Assembly (NCBI GenBank): GCA_030549495.1
Contig: JAUIRK010000045.1
Location: 1-64,000, forward strand
From: Nectonema munidae
Lineage: Eukaryota > Nematomorpha > Nectonematoida > Nectonematidae
Direction of reading: 5' to 3'
Length of the DNA: 64,000 bases
A program made the translations under genes and the position numbers. The notes below the pieces were generated by a model, which was not told the DNA's origin, made no database searches, and saw only the letters and a program-made list of their open reading frames with translations. The first letter of the stretch is position 1. Each line of letters opens with the position of its first letter. Below are positions 12,791 through 24,889 of the stretch, piece by piece.

Positions 12791-13389
12791 AAAATTTCAA
12801 AAAAAATGATATATGTAAAGAATGATGGGTAAATTCATTGTAATATAAAAAATAATATAAATTCCATTTCATTTGTATGAATGATAAAATTAAACTCTTC
12901 CTTGAATACTAAAATCTCTCAAAAATACTGAAAACTGCCCTTTGTAAGATATCTTTATCTGTAAATTGCATAAAGACTTTCCATTGAGATATAGCTCTAT
13001 ATTTTAGAACACTTTGGCAGGAATTAATGCTATAGAAAGGTTTTGTATTGAAAATATAAAGTAAAAATATACCATTATATTTCAAGACATTTGCAACAAA
13101 ATCAGTATTATAAGGAGGCGTTCCATTCCAGTCGACGATCAGATGCGGTGGCCATACTTGATAGTGATTTAGATCTTAAAAAATATTCGCACAAACTTAA
13201 TTATGAAAAATCTCTCAAAAATATGATACCGATTTTTTTATGAATGCAAACACGTGTTGTATTCTTTTAGTAAGTTTATTCATAACACTATTTTGTCATC
13301 AAAACAAATTGGAAAAAGGTAGAAAACTAAAGAAAAAATTGAATCAATTTACACCTTATCTATGATATTAAAAATACAGTGGAGAACCG

Positions 13390-14870
13390 TTATAAACTCG
13401 CACTTAGCACCGTTCATACCTGTCCTTATTTCCAATTTCATTCATAATTGCGACAAATTATTAATTGGATTTAGTTCTTGGATTGAGTTTTCTCTTTTTC
13501 CCAATATCTTAAAGTTTTGTAAAGTCACCCCTGTTTAAATCAAAGGTAGCAAGTATGCTACTGGTATTTACCTTCACATTTCAATTGTTTCCTGTTTTGC
13601 AAAAATATTTGAAAAGCTTCTCGCTAATCAAATGACAGTTTATCAATGAATGAAAAACAATTTCGCTTCAGGCTAAATACTTTACATCACTTCACCCCTA
13701 TTTTTTAATCAAGTTTTAAATCATTTAGTCAACACAAAATCTGTTGTTTCTATTCTTCTTGTCCTATCCAAAGCCTTTGATCTATTTCTCATCCATTACT
13801 TTTAAGTGTTACTCTTAATCACAATATGTCTGTTTTTTGCCAGTTAGACTTGGAGTCTCACATTGTTCGATTTTGTGACCAATGTTTTTAAGATTTTTAT
13901 AAATGATTTGTTCAGTTGTCATGAAATTTAATTAAATCGTGATGATGTCACAGTCATTATACCTTTTGATGTGTAATTTTGTTTCTTTGATCTCAGCAAG
14001 ATGAATGAATGGTTTTTGCAAAAGTTTCTAAAAATCAAAACTTCTAAGAGTGAAGCTATGCTATTTAGTAATTGTAATACTCCTGATATTGGAATCGAAT
14101 TTGTTGAAGGATTTAACCGACTTGGTCCAATCATTGATACTAATGGGTGTAATATGAAAAAGTGTAAGTTGCATGTCCTTTTAATAAACTGAAGTGTCTC
14201 TTAGATAAATTGAAAAGCTGTAAGAAAATTTTAAACACTCAGTTTAGACTTTTAATTAATAAACTCTTGCTTTATACCACATCTTACTTACAGTTTAGAA
14301 AATTAAGATACGGAATCGTTCTTGACCTACGGAATCCTGAAAAGTAAGCCATTAGGTTGATATTCAACAAACCGTAATTTGTTCATACTTCATCTTTCTT
14401 TTTTGAAAGTAAACTAAAATTTCTGACTTGTATAAATTAAGAGTTGCAATTTTTTTAATTTTTGAAACGTATGTCTGATAATTTGCCAAATTTCTATCTT
14501 GCAAAATATTTTCATGAATCAATTTTAAGTAAATTTTACTTTATAAGATTTCTTTTCTTATTCGTGTATTTATAATATATTGATTTATAACCTCTTCATA
14601 TAGATTCTTTTTTGTGCATATAAGTATAAGATATCTTAGTTAACTCTAATTCTTTGATTTAATATATTTTTCTGGGATTCGGAGCAAGATAAAAGCGCTT
14701 CTTTGCAACTTTTTCATCTCCCTTTCATACTGATACTATTCTCTTTTATTTAATTTAATGTTCTATCTTGTGTTATGTTTCATGCCTACATTCTTTTTGT
14801 GTGTGTGTAAAAACCTTGTTGACTGACTACACCTTATGATAAATATACTATTTCTTTTTGTTGTTATACT
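13390..14870 (+). mobile_element. Second decayed LINE RT, arm 1
   Basis: Forward reading pieces: CKVTPV near 13520, SCFAKIFEKLLANQ near 13590-13630, LSKAFDL near 13770, FINDLFSC near 13905, then 14001-14192 (NEWFLQKFLKIKTSKSEAML, followed by GFNRLGPIIDTNG), the RT thumb/connection of CR1/Jockey-type elements. The catalytic FADD is not intact. A T- and GT-rich 3' region follows to about 14870. Multiple stops are present. It is in opposite orientation to the LINE at 6242-8690. Confidence 0.65.
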
Positions 14871-15690
14871 GAAAGGCGCATCCAATCCGCCTAATAGCCT
14901 TTTGGAGCAATCAGGGCAAATCACACACACTACATACCAAGTGACTGCATATGAGGAAATGTCATTGTTTATACTTTATAAAATTCCAAACTGAACTATA
15001 AAAATTATTCTCTATATCCACTCTAATTTAAAAAATTTATTAATTTCGAATCTTCTGAGTTTTCATTCTAATCTCGTTCCACAAAAATTCTCAATTCACT
15101 TTGACCACATGGTCTTTCTAGTGTTTAAGCAAATCTATGTTGTCTTGATCGAATCTTTCTACGTTTCAAAAATTTTAGTCCAAAAGCTGTTCTGTTACTA
15201 CAAAACTGCTCATCTCACCCTCGTATTTCTAGTTTGACTACTGCTCACAGCAACATCACCACCCTCTACCCCCGAAAACCCCACTACCTTCGTCCAGCCA
15301 TGTGGACATGTAAACATCTCTTCCTTTAAAAAAAGAATGTCAAACAGCGTGATCTTAATTGTTTGACTTTGAGATGTAGGATAATTTTCTCCTTCCTTAA
15401 ACAAATCACGTTGGAAGATTTAATTTTTTTTGAATGGAATTTATTTCTCTTTACTGGATAAAAATTTTATTCTTTCTCCAAATAAAATAAGATGATTATC
15501 TGAATGTGTAGGCTTCTGTATCAGAAGTCGGCGCAACCATTCGCTCATATTTATGAGTAGATAACATATAGGTCTATAACGCGTGTGTATTCTTTGGATC
15601 TCAAAGATCGCACTATAACGGTTATTAACAAAATAATTGCTAAACAATTATACTTCAAAAGATTTATTTAATGATAAAAAAAAAGGTGTT
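14871..15690. other. Arm 1 stretch with a G-rich patch, no recognised gene
   Basis: Mirrored at 21990-22790. The frames at 15210-15404 and 15441-15647 (minus) are open in both arms but match no family known to me. A short C/A-rich segment near 15255-15295 stands out from the A+T-rich surroundings; its other strand carries runs GGGG, GGGGG and GGG within about 25 bases. Confidence 0.4.
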
Positions 15691-15696
15691 TTGGAG

Positions 15697-15891
15697 TCCC
15701 AATTTCCATGCCGGCGTTTTTAAACATCAGGTTTCAAGCAAATGGGAAAATAAGAAGCATTGATGCAAAATTGAATAATAACAAACAAGATCAAACCCAA
15801 AGTAAAGAAAAATGGACACTTTGCCTTTTGTATATTCTCGAAGGTTATGGACTTCATTCAAAAACAACTAATAGAGCAAAATCAGTGTTAT
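15697..15891 (+). pseudogene. FN3-like exon, arm 1 copy
   Basis: An open stretch of 195 nt bounded by AG at 15695-15696 and donor GTGAGT at 15892, phase 1 at both ends. It encodes ANGKIRSIDAKLNN, then KWTLCLLYILEGYGLHSKTT and NRAKS. This follows the FN3 plan: 'NG.I..Y.v.l' for strands C-C', then 'TL..L.....Y.l...t.N..G.S' for E-F-G, though the C' Tyr is Ile. The tryptophan of strand B is not visible, so an upstream exon would be needed. The polypyrimidine tract before the acceptor is poor. It lies on the strand opposite to the other FN3 exon of this arm. Confidence 0.45.
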
Positions 15892-17090
15892 GTGAGTATG
15901 GGTGTTATGTAATATTCTTCCGACAATAGTAAAAGATGCTTATAAAGTGTGTTGAACAAATTTTTTGGAAAACTTACCATATTGAAAAGTTGATGCGAAA
16001 AAAGAAATGATGAATAAGACCCCTTGCATTTTCACAAACAAATTTTTATTGAATGGAGATGAATGTTTGTTGTGTCTATGTGTTGCTTCACTTATACGTG
16101 TTACATATACATGTTAAGACTTAATGAAATTTTGTTTTCAATTTCAATTATATTACACTTGGATCACTTCTTGTTGTGAACATGCTTCATGCTTCACTTC
16201 TCAAAAATGAAAGTTGTTTACGGAAGTAGCATCAAAATGAGTAAAGTTTATGGCAAGGAAAAACACTCTTTAACCTTACAACTTCCTTGCAGAGGTGAAA
16301 TAAGAAAGTAATATTGAGATATACTCACATTTGATATCTTTTACCTATCATTAAACGTCTTAACTTGGTATAGGATTGTTTTATCATTGCCTTTTTGAGC
16401 TCACTATTAAGTTTATTACAACTAGGCTTCCACCTATACATGATATAAATCATATTTATATATGGATTTAAAATTTCCCATCAACAGATATATTTTGAGT
16501 AAAATCTATAATCCAATTCCATTCCACAAAAAAGAGATTAAATTGATGAGATAAAATTGGTTAAACACAAACTCTAAGTTTGTCATTTATGGAAATGTAA
16601 TTGTAAAATAGAATTTAAATCCAAATTTTGATTTTCCCTCTTTTCAAATGCGATTTTTTACGGGTAACAATTTTGTGCACATTTGGCCACCAGTGTCTCC
16701 TACGAAATAAAATTATCTGCCTTTTGTAAGAAATTCGTTCAAAAGGATATATTATTGAATATTGAATTTTAAAAAACAATGCTTGAGAAGGTTAATATCT
16801 AAAATCAATTTATTGGTTAGACATCATATCAATATAACATATTTGAGGCCTTTATAAATACTACTAAATTTTCTTTTCCAATACGCAAACTTCATTATGT
16901 TATTATTTTTATATATTCATTTAAAATTTGGTCTTTTGACATTATTGAAAGAAATATTTATTTTCAAAGAAATTAAATGCCAAAAATTCATAGAGTTGAA
17001 TGAACAAAACTGTCAGATTAAATGATAAATAAATACCAAAATAGATCGAGAATCGTGGCTGCTTGGTGATGGAAATATACTGTTTTTTAA

Positions 17091-17220
17091 CCCATTAAGT
17101 ACCATAGAAATCAGACCATATTTAAGAAAACGCAGACGATTTATATTCAAAGTTATTGAAAAAAGCAGACGAAGATGAAATTACTTATGTTCCCAAATGG
17201 GAACATTGGGACTTAATGGG
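17091..17220. mobile_element. piggyBac-type MITE, copy 1
   Basis: A 130-bp element flanked by TTAA on both sides (17087-17090 and 17221-17224), the piggyBac target duplication. The ends are inverted repeats starting CCC: CCCATTAAGTACC on the left and CCCATTAAGTCCC on the right (reverse complement). The interior carries GCAGACGA twice and the palindromic TTCCCAAATGGGAA. It has no coding capacity and is almost identical to 44257-44385. Confidence 0.85.
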
Positions 17221-17689
17221 TTAATATAAAAAATACGAAGGAAAAAAACGAATTGAAAAAAAGTATAGATATACGTGGAAATGATGTGTATAACAAATGA
17301 GGATGAATCAAACAGTAAAACGTAAAAAACAGGGTGGTTGTATGCGATGATTTTACATCAAGAAATTCAGGACAAGTTTATAAATGTCAAAGATTTTTTT
17401 GATTGATTTATTTCATGATGTTGGCATATATTTGAGAGAAAATCAAATATATCCATTGATATATTCAAAAAACATAATGTAAGTTGGAGCTTGGCAAAGC
17501 TTTGGCGGCAACATAATACGCCGAAGAAAATGTATAAGAATATTAGATGCATCATACAGTAGGATACATTCGAGGTAATTAATTACTAAAATTTAAATCT
17601 ACAATAAAACAATCAAGTTATAATATTATGCATTTGAAAACGCGTTAAAATGTTATGTAATTTGAAGAGATCAAATAAAATTATTTTAA

Positions 17690-17819
17690 CCCTTTCGTGA
17701 CCAGAAAAATCAGACGATATTTATTTAAAAGCAGAAGATTCATATACAAAACTATTTGAAAAAGCAGACGAATGTAAAATTGTTTATGTGTCATATGTGA
17801 TACACCGGTCATGAAAGGG
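17690..17819. mobile_element. piggyBac-type MITE, copy 2 (diverged subfamily)
   Basis: Also exactly 130 bp, preceded by TTAA (17686-17689) and followed by TTAT. The ends are CCCTTTCGTGACC and, reversed, CCCTTTCATGACC. The interior shares the 'AAATCAGACGATAT' and 'AAAAAGCAGACGAA' blocks with copy 1, but the tips differ. It is a related subfamily that could be mobilised by the same type of transposase. Confidence 0.8.
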
Positions 17820-17849
17820 TTATTAAACACATTATTAAAAACTTGGAAA

Positions 17850-18055
17850 CTGTTACATGAAATAAAGATGCAATATAACTTGACATTTAAAAATGGCTAA
17901 AAGTGTGCTTCGATTCATATTATGAACTGATATATGGTCAAAATTTTCAAATTCAACTTTTTTAGTATATGCTGTAATGGAGACACACTTTTCACAATTT
18001 TTATATATCATTTATATAAACTTCAAGTTACATTGCATCTTTATTTTTATATACC
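17850..18055. repeat. Small inverted-repeat element in the loop
   Basis: AATAAAGATGCAATATAACT (near 17862) recurs inverted near 18023-18045 as a complementary AAGTTACATTGCATCTTTATT. Inside these, AAAAGTGTGCTTC pairs with GGAGACACACTTTT. Together they form a roughly 200-bp near-palindromic unit of MITE type; the superfamily is not clear. Confidence 0.5.
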
Positions 18056-18393
18056 ATTTTTTTTTAATTTTAACTTTCAGTAAATTGAGGCACACTCAAA
18101 AATAGCTTTTACTATGCCTATTTGTCTTTTTCATATAAAATGACGATTGTTTGAAAATAATTAGTTATTCTTAAATACTTCTTTTTAAAAAATATATCTT
18201 CGTTTTTACGTTTCAACCAGTGATAAGGAAGCTGAATCGGTGGAAGCTTCTCAAAAATTTGGAAGCAGAAACGGAAGCGAAAAGTGCTAAAAAATAAAAT
18301 TTTAAAAACAAAATTTAATGTTATATATTATTCATTTAACAAAATTAATTATTTTTTATTTTATATTTTATTATATTTATATTTTTTTTCAAA

Positions 18394-20103
18394 ATGGCTC
18401 GTTTGAGCACAGTTTATAATTATTTTAAAGAAGAAAAAAATACCTTGTTTGTTTGGTTGAAATAAATGATGAAAGAATTTGTAATAATGAAATAAGAAAG
18501 TTAAAAACAGGTAGCTCTTCTTCAAATTTGATACGACTTCTCCAAAGATACCATAAAAATATTTCCTCTTTATTAGAAACAAAAGACAAAGTATTTTTAT
18601 CGAAAAAACCGAAAATTGATAATTGTCAAGGTAATATTTTAGAATACTTTCCAAAATCTCATTTATCTGCAAGCAACACTGTTTCAAAAAAAATTTTTGA
18701 AACTGGAATATTGAAGATGATTGTTTATAATGGTGTTTCTCTAAGTTTTTTCAAGGAGAAGGTTTTCAAATTATTAATGGTGAATTGGCAAAAAAGTTAC
18801 AAGTTTCCATTCGTCGTGAAGCAATTCGATAGTGTAACTAGAGTGAGACTACACTTTCTTGGAATTACAGTTCAATTTTGGTGAGATAAAAATGGGTGTA
18901 CTGAAAAAGTTTTAGCTTTGGTCGATACACATTCTTATAATGATGCAAATAATATTAAAAGTCTTGTTTTTGATGTTTTAAACGAGTTTAATATTAATAA
19001 AAAAGAAATACTCGGTTGTGTTGTGGACAATGCTGTTATGACATGGGCTGTTAAACTTATGAATATTGAAAATGTGATAAATGAAAGTTCAGACACTTCT
19101 GATTCTAAATATGAAAATGATAATAAATTAAGAACGACTTTTATATATGGATCAAATATATCATATGAGACTCTGCAAGTTGGAGTAGTCGATGGTCTTA
19201 ATGGAAAAGTTTTATAAATAAAGTGAGAGGTGTAGCTTCACATTTACGCGCTCCTCATTCTGATGCCATTTTAAAAAGAAGATCTGATAAGGCTATGGTG
19301 TTAGACACTGCAACAAGATGGGGAGTGTACGTTTTTAATGATAAAAAGAGTTTCTGAGTTAAAGCCTTTTATTCCAGATTTGGCTTTGCATGAAGTTGAA
19401 CTTGATGAGAATGAATGGGAACTAGTTCATTTAAATATTTCAATACTTGAGATTCCCTATCAAACAACTTTGTCTTTCAATGTCAATGTATTACTCCAGG
19501 TGAGGTATTTTTAAAGTGGAGGAAGACGATTTTTGATTTAAAAGCTATGGGTGAAAAAAGTCAAGACTTTGTTTCAAGTTTGAATAAAAGGGAAGAAAAA
19601 TTATTTGAAAACGACATTCTACTTGCTGCAATTTGGATTGACGCTCGTTCTCGTATTCTTTTATATTCAAAAAGAAAGCGAAAAAAGCACTACAAGAAAT
19701 TAATACAAGATACCATTCTCTATTGTGTTCGAAATCTTCTTTGCTAAAAGAGAAGAGTGCCAATTCAACTGTAGAGGTGAATAATTCTCAAAATGTTGAA
19801 GAAATTTCAGATTTTGAAAAATATCTTCAGCGTTTTGAAAAAAATACACATTTTAAACATATATCAAATGATCTTGGAGAAGCTTTTTTTTAAATAGAGA
19901 GATTGGGGCGTTTTGCAGACGCCAAAAATGTTTGGGATATAATTGAAAATTATCCGAATGTATCAAGGCCTGTTTGTAAAATTGTTAGTGCAATGCCTAC
20001 TACACAAGTATCGGTTGAGAGAGTGTTTTCTCAACTTAAATTAGTTCTTAGTAATAATCGAATAACGAATGCTATCATTTTTCTCCGTATAAATAAATTT
20101 TAA
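18394..20103 (+). pseudogene. hAT transposase (BED zinc finger type), broken
   Basis: It begins MARLSTVYNYFKEE, the start of a BED zinc finger, followed in another frame by NEIRKLKTGSSSSNLIRLLQ and YH. The middle parts include HSYNDANNIKSLVFDVLNEF and EILGCVVDNAVM, the conserved hAT 'VTDNA' catalytic block with Val for Thr. LDTATRWG (near 19300) is the 'D..TRWNS' block. The C-terminus, 19903-20103, reads MPTTQVSVERVFSQLKLV and NNRIT, the hAT dimerisation domain (a.P.T...ERvFS). Several frameshifts and stops separate these pieces, so no active transposase is made. Terminal repeats and target site are well preserved, which suggests a fairly recent insertion, possibly of an already defective copy. 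Confidence 0.85.
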
Positions 20104-20163
20104 TGCTTCATTTTTTTACCTCAATTATTTTAGACATGATTTTTGACAAAAAATTACTAGGTA

Positions 20164-20480
20164 TCATATCATATCATATCATATCAGCTTTATTTTCAAA
20201 AGTGTTATAGTCAAAATGTAAAAATTATAAGAAAAAAAAATAAAATGATGTGAAAATTATAAAACTCTACATTTAAAAAAAGCAAATATAGCTTCTGAGG
20301 GTTGAATGCCAAAGGCCAAAAACAGCCGCTAGGAGACGCCAACCTGGATGCAATATTCTTCAGAGCACAGGAAATATAATATAAGAAGTATAGAGAAAGC
20401 TAAAATAGCGAGAATAGAATATATCAAACAATTGCCCTTTTGCAGATATCAATATATTAATTGTTTTAGATTTCAAGCAT
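20164..20480 (-). mobile_element. LINE 3'-end insertion nested in the hAT
   Basis: On the minus strand it ends in AAAATAAAGCTGATATGATA with about four ATATG/ATGAT-type repeats, a CR1-like 3' terminus. A G+C-richer 3' UTR with GTCTCCTAGCGGCTGTTTTT lies at about 20305-20335. The 5' truncation point is not sharp. It lies after the transposase stop at 20103. Confidence 0.55.
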
Positions 20481-21762
20481 TTTCATGTAATAGGCTTTCT
20501 TACATTTTGTGATAAATATTTATAACATTGAGTTACAAAATTAAAAATAAAACACCTAACTATTGAGTTTTAGGCTGAGTGTACATTCCATACACCCACT
20601 AATGCATATTTGAACAATTAGACTGATTAATATAGGAAAAATACAATATTTCAGCAAAATAAAAAAAAGTTTTGGAAGTGGAAGCTTCCATCTTAAAAAG
20701 AAGTGGGAAGCGTAGGCTATAAAAATGGATAGCTTCTGTATCCCTGGTTTCAACCTTCGCAGGACTAACTATTTCTTTTTACTCCACATGAATTTTAGAC
20801 TTAATTTTGAAAAGGAAAAAATATAGCATTTAATCGAAAATTAAAATATATTTTTTTCGAAACTATTTTGAATTGCAAGAATTTCATTAAATCATAAAAA
20901 TCAAAGTTTTAAAACTTTTTGTAAAATAGTTCTGTTATGGAAAATTAAAAAAAGTTAACGCCATCTAAATACAAAAAAAATTAGAAATAATTTTCAATGC
21001 AAAAAAAAATTTTTTAATATTTTTTAAAAAATAATTTTTCATTAGAAAAAAATTATAATATCCCAACATACCTTTACTTTTTTTAGAAAAAATTATCACA
21101 CAACAAAGAATTATGAGAAATTTATCTAAAATGTGTTATATTCTCTAAATCAAACGGTTTATGCTTTATTATAATAAAAAATGCGTATATATTTTTTTCT
21201 AAAAGACCAATTCCTAATAATTTGGAAAAAATTATTATTATATTATTATGCTCAAAAAGGCTTAATAATGATAAAACAATCATATACCAAGTTAAGACGT
21301 GAAAGGTAAAAGATATCAAATGTGAGTATATCTCAAAATTACCTTCTTATTTAACCTCTGCAAGGAAGTTCTAAGTTAAAAGTATTTTATCTTGCCATAA
21401 AGTGTACTCATTTTCATGTCACTTCCGTAAACATCTTTCATTTTTGAGGAAGAAGTGAAGCATGAAACATGTTGACAACTATAGATATGATCCAAATGTA
21501 ATATAATTGAAATTGAAAACAAAATTTCATTAAGTTTTAACATGTATATGTAACACGTATAAGTGAAGCAACACATAAACACAACAAACATTCATCTCCA
21601 TTCAATAAAAATTTGTTTGTGAAAATGCAAGGGGTCTTATTCATCATTTCTTTTTTCGCATCAACTTTTCAATATGGTAAGTTTTCCAAAAAATTTGTTC
21701 AACACACATTATAAGCATCTTTTACTATTGTCGGAAGAATATTACATAACACCCACACTCAC

Positions 21763-21957
21763 ATAACACTGATTTTGCTGTATTAGTTGTTTTTGAATGA
21801 AGTCCATAACCTTCAAGAATATACAAAGGGCATAGTGTCCATTTTTCTTTACTTTGGGTTTGATCTTGTTTGTTATTATTCAATTTTGCATCAATGCTTC
21901 TTATTTTCCCATTTGCTTGAAACCTGATGTTTAAAAACGCCGGCATGGAAATTGGGA
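21763..21957 (-). pseudogene. FN3-like exon, arm 2 copy
   Basis: Mirror copy of 15697-15891 with the same GTGAGT donor and phase 1-1. Two residues differ (Pro for Leu in TLCPLY, Thr for Arg in TTNTAKS), along with a few silent changes. The Pro and Thr here fit the FN3 consensus better, so this copy looks closer to the ancestral state. The frame is intact. Confidence 0.45.
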
Positions 21958-22789
21958 CTCCAAAACACCTTTTTTTTATCATTAAATAAATCTTTTGAAG
22001 TATAATTGTTTAGCAATTATTTTGTTAATAACCGTTATAGTGCGATCTTTGGGATCCAAAAAATACACACGCGTTATAGACCTATATGTTATCTACTCAT
22101 AAATATGAGCGAATGGTTGCGCCTACTTCTGATACAGAAGCCTACACATTCAGATAATCATCTTATTTTATTTGGAGAAAGAATAAAATTTTTATCCAGT
22201 AAAGAGAAATAAATTCCATTCAAAAAAAATTAAATCTTCCAACGTGATTTGTTTAAGAAAGGAGAAAATTATCCTACATCTCAAAGTCAAACAATTAAGA
22301 TCACGCTATTTTGACATTCTTTTTTTGAAGGAAGAGATGATTACATGTCCACATTTTTGGACGAAGGTAGTGGGGTTTTCGGGGGTAGAGGGTGGTGATG
22401 TTGCTGTCAGCAGTAGTCAAACTAGAAATACGAGGGTGAGATGAGCAGTTTTGTAGTAACAGAACAGCTTTTGGACTAAAATTTTTGAAACGTAGAAAGA
22501 TTCGATCAAGACAACATAGATTTGCTTAAACACTAGAAAGACCATGTGGTCAAAGTGAATTGAGAATTTTTGTGGAACGAGATTAGAATGAAAACTCAGA
22601 AGATTCGAAATTAATAAATTTTTTAAATTAGAGTGGATATAGAGAATAATTTTTATAGTTCAGTTTGGAATTTTATAAAGTATAAACAATGACGTTTTCT
22701 CATATGCAGTCACTTGGTATGTAGTGTGTGTGTGTGATTTGCCCTGATTGCTCCAAAAGGCTATTAGGCGGATTGGATGCGCCTTTCAG

Positions 22790-24290
22790 TATAACAACAA
22801 GAAGAAATAGTATATTTATCATAAGGTGTAGCCAACAAGGTTTTTACACACACACAAAAAGAATGTAGGCATGAAACATAACACAAGATAGAACATTAAA
22901 TTAAATAAAAGAGAATAGTATCAGTATGAAAGGGAGATGAAAAAGTTGCAAAGAAGCGCTTTTATATCTTACTCCGAATCCCAGAAAAATATATTAAATC
23001 AAAGAATTAGAGTTAACTAAGATATCTTATACTTATATGCACAAAAAAAGAATCTATATGACGAGGTTATAAATCAATATATTATAAATACACGAATAAG
23101 AAAAGAACTTATAAAGTAAAATTTACTTAAAATTGATTCATGAAAATATTTTGCAAGATAGAAATTTGGCAAATTATCAGAAATACGTTTCAAAAATTAA
23201 AAAAAATTGCAACTCTTAATTTATACAAGTCAGAAATTTTAGTTTACTTTCAAAAAAGAAAGATGAAATATGAACAAAGTACGGTTTGTTGAATATCAAC
23301 CTAATGGCTTACTTTTCAGGATTCCGTAGGTCAAGAACGATTCCGTATGTTAATTTTCTAAACTGTAAGTAAGATGTGGTGTAAAGCAAGAGTTTATTAA
23401 TTAAAAGTCTAAACTGAGTGTTTAAAATTTTCTTACAGCTTTTCAATTTATCTAAGACACACTTCAGTTTATTAAAAGGACATGCAACTTACGCTTTTTC
23501 ATATTACACCCATTAGTATCAATGATTGGACCAAGTCGGTTAAATCCTTCAACAAATTCGATTCCAATATCGGGAGTATTACAATTACTAAATAGCATAG
23601 CTTCACTCTTAGAAGTGTTGATTTTTAGAAACTTTTGCAAAAACCATTCATTCATCTTGCTGAGATCAAAGAAACAAAATTACACATCAAAAGGTATAAT
23701 GACTGTGACATCATCACGATTTAATTAAATTTCATGACAACTGAACAAATCATTTATAAAAATCTTAAAAACATTGGTCCCAAAATCGAACACTGTGTGT
23801 CTCCAAGTCTAACTGGCAAAAAACAGACATATTGTGATTAAGAGTAACACTTAAAAGTAATGGATGAGAAATAGATCAAAGGCTTTGGATAGGACAAGAA
23901 GAATAGAAAAAACAGATTTTGTGTTGACTAAATGATTTAAAACTTGATTAAAAAATAGGGGTGAAGTGATGTAAAGTATTTAGCCTGAAGCGAAATGGTT
24001 TTTCATTCATTGATAAACTGTCATTTGATTAGCGAGAAGCTTTTCAAATATTTCTGCAAAACAGGAAACAATTGAAATGTGAAGGTAAATACCAGTAGCA
24101 TACTTGCTACCTTTGATTTAAACAGGGGTGACTTTACAAAACTTTAAGATATTGGGAAAAAGAGAAAACTCAATGCAAGAACTAAATCCAATTAATAAGT
24201 TGTCGCAATTATGAATGAAATAGGAAATAAGGACAGGTATGAACGGTGCTAAGTGTGAGTTTATAACGGTTCTCCACTGTATTTTTAATA
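22790..24290 (-). mobile_element. Second decayed LINE RT, arm 2
   Basis: Mirror of 13390-14870. The frame at 23464-23655 has the same NEWFLQKFLKINTSKSEAML segment (Asn where arm 1 has Lys). It carries the same frame breaks, so the element was already inactive before the inverted duplication. Confidence 0.65.
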
Positions 24291-24889
24291 TCATAGATAA
24301 GGTGTAAATTGATTCAATTTTTTCTTTAGTTTTCTACCTTTTTCAAATTTGTTTTAATGACAAAATACTGTTATGAATAAACTTACTAAAAGAATACAAC
24401 ACTATTTGCATTCATATAAAAAATCGGTATCATATTTTTGAAAGATTTTTCATAATTAAGTTTGTGCGAATATTTTTTAAGATCTAAATCACTATCAAGT
24501 ATGGCCACCGCATCTGATCGTCGACTGGAATGGAACGCCTCCTTATAATACTGATTTTGTTGCAAATGTCTTGAAATATAATGGTATATTTTTACTTTAT
24601 ATTTTCAATACAAAACCTTTCTATAGCATTAATTCCTGCCAAAGTGTTCTAAAATATAGAGCTATATCTCAATGGAAAGTCTTTATGCAATTTACAGATA
24701 AAGATATCTTACAAAGGGCAGTTTTCAGTATTTTTGAGAGATTTTAGTATTCAAGGAAGAGTTTAATTTTATCATTCATACAAATGAAAAGAAATTTATA
24801 TTATTTTTGATATTACAATGAATTTACCCATATAATTTTTTACATATATAAAATTCACTAAATATTATAATTTTCATTTAATTTTTTTG

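Larger units (their letters stand above)
8412..12800. other. 4.39-kb block present only in arm 1
   Basis: Arm 2 runs straight across this block: 24850-24890 matches arm 1 on both sides of it. Inside lie a hAT element (about 8697-11965) and a LINE 3' end (12163-12790). The outer 280 bases next to the LINE relic (8412-8690) look like more of that LINE. The block could therefore be sequence lost from arm 2 rather than gained by arm 1. Confidence 0.75.
1..16400 (+). repeat. Arm 1 of a giant inverted repeat
   Basis: The first bases of the window are the reverse complement of 36622-36632, and correspondence continues inward to about 16400, where GCCTTTTTGAGC (16389-16400) mirrors GCTCAAAAAGGC (21250-21261). 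Mirrored open frames show the relation directly: the 95-residue frame at 601-888 differs from its partner at 35744-36031 by two residues. The arm contains transposon relics and two FN3-like exons. It carries about 1.36 kb (1746-3103) and 4.39 kb (8412-12800) that arm 2 lacks. The left edge is the window edge, so the arm may extend further. Confidence 0.95.
18218..20746 (+). mobile_element. hAT transposon with perfect 8-bp target duplication
   Basis: The target site GTTTCAAC occurs at 18210-18217 and 20747-20754, immediately flanking the element. The tips are CAGTGATAAGGAAGCT and, reversed, CAGGGATACAGAAGCT: short hAT-type inverted repeats starting CAG. Subterminal GGAAGC motifs repeat near both ends. 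Length is 2529 bp. It contains a broken transposase gene (18394-20103) and a nested LINE 3' end near 20164. It lies in the palindrome loop. Confidence 0.9.
16401..21249. other. Loop of the palindrome
   Basis: This 4.85-kb stretch has no mirror copy. 16401-17090 and 20755-21249 are A+T-rich and hold nothing recognisable. The rest is filled by two piggyBac MITEs (17091, 17690), a small inverted-repeat element (17850-18055) and a hAT transposon (18218-20746). Around 17485-17525 a segment (TTGGCAAAGCTT and flanks) resembles 12015-12045 of arm 1; its nature is unknown. Confidence 0.8.

Noticed and set aside
18361-18687. Minus-strand 108-codon frame
   Set aside because: Shadow of the hAT transposase on the other strand; very Phe/Leu/Ile-rich.
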